Origin: CAJBLF01 sp964495905
Lineage (GTDB): Bacteria; Patescibacteriota; Gracilibacteria; Absconditabacterales; Absconditicoccaceae
Length of the DNA stretch: 26,500 nucleotides
Assembly: GCA_964495905.1 (NCBI GenBank)
Contig: CAZBWN010000050.1
Span: forward strand, 1 to 26,500
Reading direction: 5' to 3'
How positions within the stretch are numbered: position 1 is the stretch's first letter; every line of letters starts with the position of its first letter. The position numbers were made by a program, and so were the translations under genes. The notes under the pieces were generated by a model that worked only from the letters and a program-made list of their open reading frames with translations, was not told the DNA's origin and made no database searches. Of this stretch, positions 16,992-25,537 are shown piece after piece.

Positions 16992-17019
16992 ACTATAGTT
17001 ATTTATGTATAGAAGTCAA
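16992..17019 (-). promoter_or_regulatory. Promoter for the 16531 gene
   Basis: TTGACT, 16-bp spacer, TATAGT on the minus strand. Confidence 0.75.
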
Positions 17020-17049
17020 GTAAACTTATTGAGATAGCAAGCACAAGAT

Positions 17050-17078
17050 TTGCAAAAGCGGAGCATTCGGCATATACT
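17050..17078 (+). promoter_or_regulatory. Promoter for the PilB-like ATPase gene
   Basis: TTGCAA, 17-bp spacer, TATACT. Transcription would start near 17085, which argues against a GTG start at 17084. It is divergent from the promoter at 16992-17019. Confidence 0.6.
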
Positions 17079-17107
17079 TAAAAGTGACGAGTATTTACCC
17101 TTTGAAT

Positions 17108-18703
17108 ATGGTATACGATATGCCAACAACAATAAGCAAAAATATTTTAGAGATCGATGGCTTGCAAGGGATAAGCCCAAATTTTGAACAACTCAAAATT
17201 ATTCCCAAGGAGACAGCTCAAAAGATCGAGACGTTGATTTTTGCAAAAGACAAAAATACGTTCAAGATACTTACGACAAATAACTTCTCAACATGACTCG
17301 CTTCTTTGCTCAAAAGCTTAGAAGACAAAGGATATAAATACGAAGTATTTTATACCTCATTCGAAGGATTTACCTATGCGATGAGCTGGTATGCTGATAT
17401 GGAAACCATCGCTGAGCAAAAAAGACAAGCAACAAAAGAGCAGAAACAAGCCGCAGGAAAATGAGCAATTGCGATGATGCAGAAAGTTTTTGAAACAAGG
17501 GATACGATGGAGCCAGGTGATTTCATCATGGAACTCATCAGACTCGCATTTCAGACGTGAGCATCAGATCTGCATTTCCAACCGCAAGAAGATGGCTTGA
17601 TCGTGAGGATCAGGATAGATGGAGTGCTTCAGGAATTGCTTCAATTCACACACGAAGATTTCAAAAAATATCTCCAGAAGATGAAATTTATTTCTGGTAC
17701 CAAAATGAATATCGATTACCTTCCTCAAGATGGAAGATTTTCATTTCAAGCGACAGATATCAACGGTCAACAAAGAAAAGTCGATGTGAGGATCAACTTC
17801 ATGCCGGGAGTAGAATCGGAAAGTACCGTGCTCAGATTCTTAGATCCGACCAAGGGTATCAGTACATTTGAAAAAATAGGATTTACAGAAAGGACCTATA
17901 CGATCCTCAAAAGGAATCTAGAAAAAAATATTTGAATCACCATCTTTACGGGACCTACCGGTTCATGAAAGACGACAACGCTCTATACGATTTTGAGTTA
18001 TCTCAATGACGGAAAAAGAAAGATCATCACGCTTGAGGATCCTATTGAATACGAAGTGAAATGAATCCAACAATCACAGATCAATTACAGTAAAGGATAT
18101 ACCTATGAAATCGGGCTCAAAGCTATCCTCAGACATGATCCGGATATCATCCTTATCGGTGAAACGAGATCACAGGAAACTGCTGAAATCGCCATCAATG
18201 CCGCGTTGACAGGTCACTTGGTATTCACCACATTGCATACCAATTCTGCCATAGAATCCATCCCAAGATTGACAAGTATGGAAGTCAAACCGTACATGCT
18301 GGCACCTGCCTTGAATCTCATCGTAGCGCAGAGATTGGTCAGAAAAATTTGTCCTAAATGTGGAACTAAGAGAGAAGCTAATTATGGAGAACAAGCAGAG
18401 ATCAAAGAGACACTCAAGACGATAGCTGATCTTGATCCAAAATTCGCCATGCCTTTTGATGGAAAGATCACTCAAGCCGTGGGATGCGACGAATGTAACG
18501 GAAGCGGATACAAGTGAAGAATTGCGGTTATCGAGACTTTTGAAATCACAGATGATATCAGAAGGATGATCGTGGACGGAAAAATCGGCATAGATCTGTA
18601 TGCCAAGGCCAGAGAAAGCGGCTTTCTTACGCTCAAAGAAGATGGCATGATAAAGATGCTGCAAGGCAATACCACATTGGATGAATTAAGAAGAGTTTTA
18701 TAA
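17108..18703 (+). CDS. PilB/GspE-type assembly ATPase (531 aa)
   Basis: The hexameric cytoplasmic motor that drives type IV pilus extension or type II secretion. An N-terminal domain of about 150 residues (weak), then the ATPase: Walker A GPTGSGKTTT (282-291), Asp box ITLEDPIEYEV, Walker B-type DPDIILIGETRS (344-355; usually GEIRD), His box HLVFTTLHTN, and a zinc site CPKC (415-418) and CDEC (460-463) as in PilB/GspE. Length is close to the family's 550-570 aa. UGA is read as Gly at several sites, including the fourth Gly of the Walker A region. Start: ATG 17108 or 17120; both follow the promoter at 17050. Pilin, PilC and PilT are not in the window. T4P systems are common in CPR and are thought to act in attachment or DNA uptake. 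Confidence 0.93.
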
Positions 18704-18719
18704 TCCTCATCATATTCGC

Positions 18720-19133
18720 ATGAAAAAAATCTTAGCACCTCAAAAATCACCAGATATTAAAGATGCACCTAACTTTACGAATGTAGAGGAGCTCGTCAAA
18801 CAAACTAATGAAAAACTCAATGATACTATGATGTATATTGGTGCCATCGGTCATCGGTATCGATGAGATTTGGATTTTGTGCTCAAGACAAGAAAAGAGG
18901 CTGAGGCATTAGTCAAACATAATAAGGCGATATTCTATCATAAAGATAAAAATACTGATTTCTTCGTCTATAATGAAAGATCAGGAGATTTGGTCCCTTT
19001 CAAAAAAAAGGATTATCTGACTTTTGATCACGGATATCTGGTTTTTGACGGGAAGGACTATATTTCATATGACGATCTTGGAAATGAAATTTGAAGATTC
19101 CCTTTTGCAGATAAACCGCAAAATTTAAATTAA
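18720..19133 (+). CDS. Hypothetical protein downstream of PilB-like gene (137 aa)
   Basis: Not recognised. The N-terminal 40 residues are polar and helical (NVEELVKQTNEKLNDTMMY). The rest looks like a single beta-rich domain with repeated aromatic turns (NKAIFYHKDKNTDFFVYN, FDHGYLVFDGKDYISYDD). No membrane segment. It starts 16 bp after the ATPase stop on the same strand, so it is probably co-transcribed. Two UGA codons are read as Gly (residue 50 and near 125). Ends in UAA at a hairpin that terminates both this and the opposing gene. Confidence 0.65.
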
Positions 19134-19137
19134 AAAA

Positions 19138-19168
19138 ATAAAAAAAATAGGATTGAAAACAATCCTAT
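19138..19168. terminator. Terminator between 18720 and 19186 genes
   Basis: ATAGGATTG-AAAA-CAATCCTAT. The T run lies on the minus-strand side (for the 19186 gene); it may also serve the plus-strand gene. Confidence 0.75.
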
Positions 19169-19185
19169 CTCGATGATATATATTA

Positions 19186-19572
19186 CTATTTTTTTTCTTC
19201 TGGATAGAGATCCATTTCCATGATAGTGATATCTTTCAATTGTCTCTTATTTAGTACGATTGTACCGCATTGTGGACAGATATCAATGATAACATTTTTG
19301 AGGTCTTTGACCATTTTTTTTGTCATTTCTTTCTGATCATGAGGACAAAGCAGAGGAATTTTCCCATCGCTTGCTCTTTTGATAGATTCATCATAACTGC
19401 AATTGTCGCAAAAGGGCACACCTTTTTTACTTTTTCGTGTTTTTACTGTATTGCAATTCTGACAAAGCTTTTTTTTTGGTACAAAGATTAACATCATCAG
19501 AATAAAAGCAAGAATAATGCTTCCAAACGCAAGAACAGCATGTCCCATCGGGCTGTTGATAAAATTTTCCAT
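19186..19572 (-). CDS. Membrane-anchored zinc-ribbon protein (128 aa)
   Basis: One N-terminal transmembrane helix (AVLAFGSIILAFILMMLIF, about residues 12-30), then two zinc-ribbon units: CQNC...CDNC (about 37-58) and CPHD...CPQC (about 76-101). The second unit followed by GTIVLNKRQLKDI resembles the TFIIB-type zinc-ribbon domain of small bacterial proteins (zf-TFIIB), which are proposed to bind nucleic acid or partner proteins. Length and topology suggest a cytoplasmic zinc domain tethered to the membrane. Five Gly codons, none UGA. Promoter at 19607-19634 and an A-rich leader fix the start. Confidence 0.7.
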   Translation of the reverse strand: MENFINSPMGHAVLAFGSIILAFILMMLIFVPKKKLCQNCNTVKTRKSKKGVPFCDNCSYDESIKRASDGKIPLLCPHDQKEMTKKMVKDLKNVIIDICPQCGTIVLNKRQLKDITIMEMDLYPEEKK

Positions 19573-19606
19573 ATATTCTATTTTTTTAAGTTTTTTGTTT
19601 GAATAG

Positions 19607-19634
19607 ACTATAGATATTCTCTATAAAAAGTCAA
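19607..19634 (-). promoter_or_regulatory. Promoter for the zinc-ribbon gene
   Basis: TTGACT, 16-bp spacer, TATAGT on the minus strand. Confidence 0.75.
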
Positions 19635-19641
19635 TATAAGA

Positions 19642-19667
19642 AAAAAGATGGAATCGCTTCCATCTTC
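19642..19667 (-). terminator. Terminator of cold-shock gene
   Basis: Minus strand GATGGAA-GCGA-TTCCATC followed by TTTTTTC. It lies about 90 nt after the cold-shock stop, leaving a 3' UTR. Confidence 0.65.
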
Positions 19668-19755
19668 TCCCACAAAAGTCTACTGTATTATGGAGTAATA
19701 TATAATTGGTATTATAATATACTATAATAAGTTAAGATCTTTTTGTTAGTAACGA

Positions 19756-19974
19756 CTATTCAGCAGCCACAGCAGCAGAACCAGTTTTTGTTACATCTTT
19801 AGCTTCAAGACCTTTTCTTCCTTCACCTACGTCAAATGTTACAGTGTCTCCATCAGCGATAGATTCACCAATTACATTTGTTCCGTGAACGAATACATCT
19901 TTTTCTCCATTGTCTGGAGTGATGAATCCAAAGTTTTTAGTTCTGTTGAAGAACTTTACGATACCAGTTGTCAT
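19756..19974 (-). CDS. Cold-shock protein (72 aa)
   Basis: A CspA-family OB-fold protein that binds single-stranded RNA/DNA and melts mRNA structure. RNP1 NFGFI and RNP2 DVFVHGT are visible, with the family start MTTGIVKFFN and the acidic C-terminal half. About 70 aa is the normal length; a short Ala-rich tail (GSAAVAAE) follows. The ATG at 19974 starts the canonical MTTGIVKFF. Own strong promoter (20027-20054) and a 5' UTR of about 45 nt that can form a hairpin TGGAG-ATATTAA-CTCCA (20003-20019), a possible temperature-sensitive element. No UGA. Confidence 0.93.
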   Translation of the reverse strand: MTTGIVKFFNRTKNFGFITPDNGEKDVFVHGTNVIGESIADGDTVTFDVGEGRKGLEAKDVTKTGSAAVAAE

Positions 19975-20002
19975 TGAATAATATTGGGTAGTATATAAAA
20001 TG

Positions 20003-20019
20003 TTGGAGTTAATATCTCC
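20003..20019 (-). promoter_or_regulatory. 5' UTR hairpin of cold-shock mRNA
   Basis: TGGAG-ATATTAA-CTCCA in the leader between the promoter and ATG. A regulatory role in cold shock is only suggested by position. Confidence 0.3.
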
Positions 20020-20026
20020 AGGCAAT

Positions 20027-20054
20027 ACTATACCTAAAAGTTCTGATAATGCAA
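20027..20054 (-). promoter_or_regulatory. Promoter for cold-shock gene
   Basis: TTGCAT, 16-bp spacer, TATAGT on the minus strand. Confidence 0.75.
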
Positions 20055-20081
20055 GGGAAAATTAAATAAAGGTAAAACTTG

Positions 20082-20109
20082 TTGACAAATTAAAATAAAT
20101 GGGTATAAA
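20082..20109 (+). promoter_or_regulatory. Promoter for the 20146 gene
   Basis: TTGACA, 16-bp spacer, TATAAA; near consensus. Divergent from the cold-shock promoter. Confidence 0.8.
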
Positions 20110-20145
20110 TAGAACAATTAAATTTTTAATTGTTTTTTAAAAAAC

Positions 20146-20727
20146 ATGACAGACAAATTAGATTCAAGTGATCATCAGGAAGAAGAAAGTAATAAATTAC
20201 CAGACAATTGAGATGGATTACACGTTCATATGTCTTCTTTAAGTGGTGAAACGCTACATGAAAGTGATAAAATTTCCAAAGAATTGGTTGATATTGTTAT
20301 TAATACACCCAAAGAATTAGCTGATATCACAGCTAAAATCTTATATAAAGAATTTTGAACGACATATGATATCGCAAGAGAGGAAAAATTTCTTAAGTAT
20401 CATATCACCAAAAAAGACACGATATTACAATTAACAGGACCTGTTACACCTATAGAATGAAAAAAAATTCTTGGAGAATGACAAATAATTGTTACCATAA
20501 CAAAAAAAGATGGAAAATTTCATATTCGTCTCAATCCAGACGGGGATGATTATATATATTATCAAGCAGAGGGTCTATCAAATGAAGATTTGACGGCTGA
20601 AACAGATACATTAAAAGCATTTTTGGCTGAAGGAACTGTTCCACCACCAACAAGCAAATTTAAAAAAGAAAATCCTTTTGGTGATGAGAGCGACGAATCT
20701 ATTGATGATCGTTTAGCAGGATATTAA
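20146..20727 (+). CDS. Acidic hypothetical protein (193 aa)
   Basis: Not recognised. Cytoplasmic, acidic and without membrane segments. The N-terminal 50 residues are polar and low-complexity (DSSDHQEEESNKLPDN), the middle has a helical stretch (SKELVDIVINTPKELADITA) and a beta-like segment (GQIIVTITKKDGKFHIRLNP), and the tail is Asp/Glu-rich (GDESDESIDDRL). UGA is read as Gly at several sites. The near-consensus promoter suggests strong expression. The region ends in UAA before a strong hairpin shared with the opposite gene. Confidence 0.6.
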
Positions 20728-20754
20728 TATTATACCTCAAAAAATAATCATAAA

Positions 20755-20807
20755 AAAAATCCCCGTAGAGATACGTTGCAATGCAACGTATCTACGGGGA
20801 TTTTTTG
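20755..20807. terminator. Bidirectional hairpin terminator of palindromic repeat type
   Basis: ATCCCCGTAGA-GATACGTTGCA paired with TGCAACGTA-TCTACGGGGAT, flanked by A-run left and T-run right. It resembles widespread GTAGAGACG-type palindromic repeats. It separates convergent genes. Confidence 0.8.
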
Positions 20808-21293
20808 TTATCCTGCATACGCAAAAGAAAGCGTATTGTATTCATCAGTATCATACACACAGATACCTTCTTCATGCCATAAGACAAATTCCTTCACTCC
20901 CGCATCTAGGGTCATCTTGCTACAGATAGTGCAATACGGCTTACCTGCCTTTGCAGGTTTCCCTTCATCATCGATACGGATGAAATACAGTCTCGCTCCT
21001 ATGATCTTGTCAGGATTATCTATTAAGGTATTCATAATCGCTCTTTGTTCTGCATGGACACAACACGTCTTATCAGTCACTTTTTTATTATAGGAGTTTT
21101 TATCACAAGAACATCTTCTCTGGCTCTCCTGTTCTCCCGAAGGACTATTGAATCATGTTCCGATGACTTCATCTTCCCAGACGATCACACAGCCGCAGCG
21201 AGCACGTTCACACGTAGACTGTAAAGCTATTTCTGCTGCTTCAGTGATATATTTGAGCGCTTGTTGTTCTTCCTCGCCAGATAGATATCTCAT
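20808..21293 (-). CDS. Cytidine/deoxycytidylate deaminase-like enzyme (161 aa)
   Basis: Zinc-dependent deaminases convert dCMP to dUMP (or similar). HAEQRAI (residues 75-81) supplies the zinc His and the catalytic Glu, and PYCTIC (about 110-115) the two zinc Cys. Extra Cys/basic residues (CERARCGC; RRCSCDKN) lie before the HAE motif, where dCMP deaminases place a second zinc site. One UGA is read as Gly (GTGFNSPSG). ATG at 21293 gives the normal N-terminus with a long first helix (MRYLSGEEEQQALKYIT). It overlaps no other gene; a partial copy of this N-terminus lies at 21902-21991. Confidence 0.85.
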
Positions 21294-21321
21294 AAGAAAT
21301 GATGAGTACAGATAAAATGTA

Positions 21322-21876
21322 TTAGTCTTTTTCTTTCAAAAGAGGTACAAGCATGATCACAGAAAATATTTGGATTATTCCCATGATGATAAAGAGTATC
21401 TTGAATGATGAATATGTTATGATGAGTCATCCTATGATGACTGCGATACCAGTGAATAATTCTGACAATCCATCAGCCAATCCTCGGGTAAGTCCGTTAG
21501 TCTTTTTACTTTGATATTGTGAATACAATGCATCCCACGTAGGAGTCGCCATTGCTGCAGCAATTCCGAGTCCCGCTTGTAAAATCAATAATTTATGGGG
21601 TGTATCTACGAAAAGATAACAGAAGGTAAGTATGGCATTGAGTACGTATCATCGAAACAATAATTTCTTTTTGTTGATATGTTTGTCTGATAATTTTCCT
21701 AGAATGACGACAAATACGCCGGTTATGATAAGATAGGTAGCCCATGCTCGTGCGATATTAAGGACATCTCCACCTATCTTCTCAGTGAATACTACAAATA
21801 AGGGACCCAACATCCCTTCACCAAAAAACCATATTACATCCGCTTTCAACAGCGACATTGTTTTTTTATTGAGCAT
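21322..21876 (-). CDS. Half-size MFS-type membrane protein (184 aa)
   Basis: Six hydrophobic segments (FFGEGMLGPLFVVF, ATYLIITGVFVVIL, VLNAILTFCYLFV, LLILQAGLGIAAAMA, FTGIAVIIGGLIITY, ILFIIMGIIQIFSVIMLV) and MFS motif A GKLSDKHINKKK (about residues 57-68) match the N-terminal half of a major facilitator transporter (usually 12 helices, about 400 aa). The C-terminal half is missing: the frame ends in UAA after helix six. It may act as a dimer or be a truncated transporter. UGA is read as Gly at two sites. The ATG at 21876 is chosen; an upstream TTG in the same frame is possible. It lies between the deaminase gene and its chimeric fragment. Confidence 0.75.
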
Positions 21877-21901
21877 AAGAAATTCCAAAGTGGTTAAATA
21901 T

Positions 21902-21991
21902 CTAGACTCTCAAACTTGCACCAGCACTTTCAGCTGCTTCACTGATATATTTGAACGCTTGTTGTTCTTCTTCGCCAGATACATATCTCAT
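21902..21991 (-). pseudogene. Chimeric fragment: deaminase N-terminus + pheT-like tail
   Basis: A 29-codon open frame. The first 21 codons (MRYVSGEEEQQAFKYISEAA) match the deaminase start MRYLSGEEEQQALKYITEAA at 21293; the last eight (SAGASLRV) match the pheT C-terminus (VGGSLRA) at 22754, also at DNA level (GTGCAAGTTTGAGAG against GTGGAAGCTTGAGAG). It is most easily read as a recombination scar between nearby genes. It could still be translated. Confidence 0.6.
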
Positions 21992-22027
21992 GAGCTATTT
22001 TTTTAAGTGTAAAAAAAAATCGTGCAT

Positions 22028-22552
22028 TTATGGTGTATATATTTCAGTTATCTTATAGATTTTTTTTGTATCATGTTCTATCTCTATGATAGAGGTTTTT
22101 CAGCATCCATAATATATAGGATTACCGGTATCTGGATTGATACTGGTCCAGTCACTATTTCCTCGAGTGTTAAATTCTTCTCGTTGCACATTTTGTAACT
22201 CTTGTCATCACTCAGTATTGTATTTGAAAATTTTGATTTTGACGGTATTTGAAACTTCAAAAATACTGATTCATGAATTGCTGTTTATGATTTCAGGTGC
22301 TCAGCCTGGTCCGATCTGTCCATTTTCAATAGCATCTATATTGAGATAGTTTTTACTTCAAATACTATATACTCCTGTTAGATATCATTCGTTTTTTGTG
22401 ATAACAGAGGATGTGTCTTTGATTGTTATGCCACCTGTTTCTATTGCATTTCCCGTCTGTAGATCATTAGTATGCTGTGCTTGATTGTTTCCAACCAGCG
22501 AGCATCCTGACAAAACGAATAAAGACAGCGATAATAGCAAAAACTTTTTCAT
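22028..22552 (-). CDS. Lipoprotein of unknown function (174 aa)
   Basis: Signal peptide MKKFLLLSLSLFVLSGC with lipobox LSGC (Cys at residue 17), so lipid-anchored. The mature part is Asn/Thr/Ile-rich and probably all-beta (TGGITIKDTSSVITKNEGY; SIFEVSNTVKIKIFKYN) with two later Gly-Gly turns. Not recognised. Six or more UGA codons are read as Gly, two adjacent. No convincing promoter found. It lies upstream of pheT's 3' end on the same strand, separated by a repeat. Confidence 0.65.
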
Positions 22553-22609
22553 ATATGCTTATATATAATAAATATACTAAGTCCTTTTTTTATTATTTAT
22601 TTTTTATTT

Positions 22610-22696
22610 GTCATCTCGAGCCTGCCTGAGGTAGGCAGGCTTGTCGAGAGATCCCTTAAAGAGATTTCTCCACTCACTTTGTTCGGTCGAAATGAC
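22610..22696. repeat. Palindromic GTCAT...ATGAC element with nested GC hairpin
   Basis: Starts GTCATCTCGA and ends TCGAAATGAC, inner words GTCGAGAGATC and GAGATTTCTCC. A second hairpin CCTGCC-TGAGGTA-GGCAGG-type (22621-22639) is inserted inside the first arm. Related words are found in intergenic repeats of many bacteria, from memory. Confidence 0.7.
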
Positions 22697-22719
22697 AATA
22701 ATCGTGTTTTTTATAATTT

Positions 22720-22753
22720 TTCCACCTTTCCATCCTTCAATCCTTCAATCTTT
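22720..22753. repeat. CCATCCTTCAATCC phrase repeat at pheT 3' end
   Basis: CACCTTTCCATCCTTCAATC, then CTTCAATCTTTCTAAG. It runs into the pheT stop codon. Confidence 0.55.
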
Positions 22754-25315
22754 CTAAGCTCTCAAGCTTCCACCCACAGCTTCTACTGCCGTGATGCTTT
22801 TTTTCATAACTTCATTGATCTGTTCTGTAGTCATGTTTCAATCTCCCGTCATTTTGATTTTTATAGAAACTGATTTTTTATCTTCACCGAGATTTTTGCC
22901 TGCATAGACATCAAATACCTGTATATCCTGTACTTCAGGTACTTTTTTTACAGCGGCAATCACTTCATCAAAATTTTTGCTAGCATCCACTACGAAACAC
23001 ATATCTCTCCAGATAATCTGGTCTTGCAATGTTTCATACGTGTAGACATGTTCGTTTGCTTGTTTCAGATTTTCCACGATATGTGTGATGTTCAATGCAA
23101 GATATACAGCACTGCTTGTCTCTCAGATTTTATTGTTCTGCAAGATCAAAGGATGCAATGCCCCTACGAAACCGATGGCGACGTCTCCTATTTTGACGAG
23201 AGCTTGTTTCTTGGGATGATACTGTGAAAATGCGGATTTTTCAAAACTCACCGTACCAAGCTCCAATTCTTTTGCGAGCATCCTCACGATATTTTTTGCT
23301 TCTAATATGGGATCTTTGTTCCATTGATCTACGTTTTTTTGATACAACATCACTCCAAGTTCTGTCTGTTCACTCACAAAATCTGAAGCGAATTTGCTAT
23401 TTCCTTGTTCCTTGTTCCCTGCCCCTTGTCCCTTTTTCCAAATCTTCCCGATATCAAATATCTTGAAAGTATCAAAAAACTTGCTGTTTTTTGCGGTATG
23501 AGAGAGGAGTCCATATCACATGCCGTTCCTCATATAAGGAGCTTCTGGATTGACAGGATTCTGTAACATATAGCAATTATCTTTATCGCCACCAAATTCT
23601 TGCAAAGCTTTTTCATTGATTCGTGGATACGTTTCTGTCTGATTGCATCAGATATTTCTCACGAGAATATCTTCAAGTTTTCTTTGGATTTCAACATATT
23701 TAGTATATGGCGTATATGAGGTATCACTCAACAGAGGAAGATTTTCTATCTGATCATATCCATAGATTCTTGCTACTTCTTCATAGATATCCTCTTGGAT
23801 GTTCAAATCATCCGGAGATCTCCATAAAGGACAAATAATTTTAAATTTTGAATTTGAAATTTGAAATTTAGAACCGTCTTCTCAAGTAAATCCAAGTCAA
23901 CCAAGTATTTCTTCCACTCTTTTATCAAATCATTTTATTTTTTTCCCAAAAATAAACTTCTCCATAACTTTCATATCAATTTCAATCTCTTTTCTACCTT
24001 CCACCTTACACTTTCCACTAATATAGTACGAAAGTCCTCCGATATTGAAGTTCCCGAGGTCTTTCTTGTAATAGTTCAATTCGTCCAAGAAGAGTGTCAG
24101 ACAAAATAATGTATATCGTGGATTGATATTCTTTTCAAATCTCAATTCTGCATCCGTTCTGAGACCCAGTCTTGTTCAAGTTTTTCTCACCGCTACTGCA
24201 TCGAAGTTCGCTATCTCCACCAAGATATTTTTTGTGCTTTCCGTAATTCAACTCTCCAAACCACCTACGACTCCTGCGAGTGCAAGCACTTTTTTCTTGT
24301 CGGCAATCACGATATCGTTTGCTTTCAATGTATGTTTCGTTTCAAAGAGATCAACGAATATTTCTCCGTCTTTAGCATTTCTGACGATAATATCACCATC
24401 GACTTTGTCTGCATCGAAAAAATGTATCGGTTGTCCGCTGATGTTCATAAAGAGATTGGAGAAATCAACTCGGTTGCTGATAGGATTAGTCCCCAAGTCT
24501 AGCATCTGCAATCTAGAGAAGAATGATGCTTGCTGGACAGTTATATTTTTGAGATGTAGCAAGAGATATGCGTTCAATCCTTCACTTTCTCCTACAACTT
24601 TCCTTTCCGGTTTTGTACTATTTTCTAAAATTTGCATGATAGCATCTGGCGTGCATTGTGTGTGATATTCCTTTATTTTATTGAAATTTATTTTTTGACC
24701 TTCGACCTTCGACTTTCCACCTTCGACTACGCCATATATGGCGTTTAATTCGTTAGCTGCACCAAAATGTCAGGTAAGATCAGGTCTATTGGTCAATGAT
24801 TTATTATCCACTTCCATCACTCGGTTCTCTAACCAGGGAAACTTATCTTTCAATGCCATTCACAAGTCTTTATCTGAAATATCTTCAAGGTCTTCGGTAA
24901 GTGACCGGATATTATGTTTATCTAGATCTTCATTGATCCCGATTTCTTCCTTGCTGCAGATCATTCCATTGGATTCTAATCCTCTCATCTTTCTTGGCTC
25001 GATAGTGATTCCCAGTTTAGGAAAATGCGTCCCCGGCAAAGCAGCCGGCACATATAATCCAGCAGCGACATTAGCTCCGCCACAGACAATCTGGTATTCA
25101 CCCTTAGCTCAGCAATCAACGATACAGACGCTCAACTTATCAGCGTCAGGATGTTTTTCACAGCTCTTTACATATCAGATGACGATAGTGTCGGCGATAG
25201 TCCTATGATTCACCTCTTCGATTTCACAGGTCTTGAGGATGAGGTTCTTAGCGATATTTTCTGGAGTATCATTGATGGAGATAAACTTTTTCAACAGGGG
25301 TGATGAGTATTTCAT
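22754..25315 (-). CDS. pheT: Phenylalanyl-tRNA synthetase beta chain, PheT (853 aa)
   Basis: With PheS forms the (alpha-beta)2 enzyme charging tRNA-Phe; the beta chain carries the editing site. N-terminal start MKYSSPLLKKFISIND is typical. Then the EMAP/OB-type tRNA-binding domain (HPDADKLSVC... VCGGANVAAGLYVPAALPGT, about residues 68-110), the B3/B4 editing region, B5 (LRTDAELRFEKNINPR-like region) and the C-terminal FDX-ACB domain (SVSIKIKMTGD... SITAVEAVGGSLRA). About 853 aa against a usual 790-800; the extra length coincides with word repeats in at least four places (see findings). Many UGA codons are read as Gly. pheS is not in the window. Confidence 0.93.
23399..23441. repeat. In-gene AACAAGG repeat (pheT)
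   Basis: Minus strand GGGACAAGGGGCAGGGAACA, then AGGAACAAGG, encoding KKGQGAGNKEQGN, a low-complexity loop. Confidence 0.65.
23838..23872. repeat. In-gene TTGAAATT repeat (pheT)
   Basis: TTTTAAATTTTGAATTTGAA, then ATTTGAAATTTAG on the plus strand. Encodes SKFQISNSKFKI. Confidence 0.6.
24694..24730. repeat. In-gene CTTCGAC repeat (pheT)
   Basis: GACCTTCGACCTTCGACTTT, then CCACCTTCGAC on the plus strand, encoding VEGGKSKVEGQK. The same words are in the mutS C-terminus, and again near 23994-24014. Confidence 0.65.
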
Positions 25316-25537
25316 ATTTTTAACTAAAAAAATAAATCCAGACTTCGTGTCCACAATAGTGTATAAATAACAAAATCTGATGAGAAAAAAAGAGGAAAAC
25401 TTTTTTTGTTTGTCCTCCTTTGTAAAGGAGGGGAATCCCGATCTATCGGGAGGGAGGATTTAAGGTCAAATATTTGACAAATAAAAAATTCTGACTATAA
25501 TTGAGACATCACCCATTTACCCACTTATATACACACC
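25316..25537. repeat. Intergenic element between pheT and DGR-like gene
   Basis: Bases 25414-25431 form CCTCCTTT-GT-AAAGGAGG, then a nested hairpin TCCCGAT-CT-ATCGGGA (25436-25451) and GGGAGGAT. It is the same family as 4900-4940. The rest is AT-rich. Contains the promoter of the 25538 gene. Confidence 0.6.
25474..25501 (+). promoter_or_regulatory. Promoter for DGR-like variable protein
   Basis: Perfect consensus TTGACA, 16-bp spacer, TATAAT, 36 bp before the ATG. Confidence 0.85.

Noticed and set aside
17084..17107. GTG start for the PilB-like ATPase
   Set aside because: The predicted transcription start falls at about the same base, leaving no leader; ATG 17108 or 17120 fits better.
24123..24665. 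Long plus-strand frame inside pheT
   Set aside because: It is antisense to conserved PheT sequence and has no recognisable domain or promoter.
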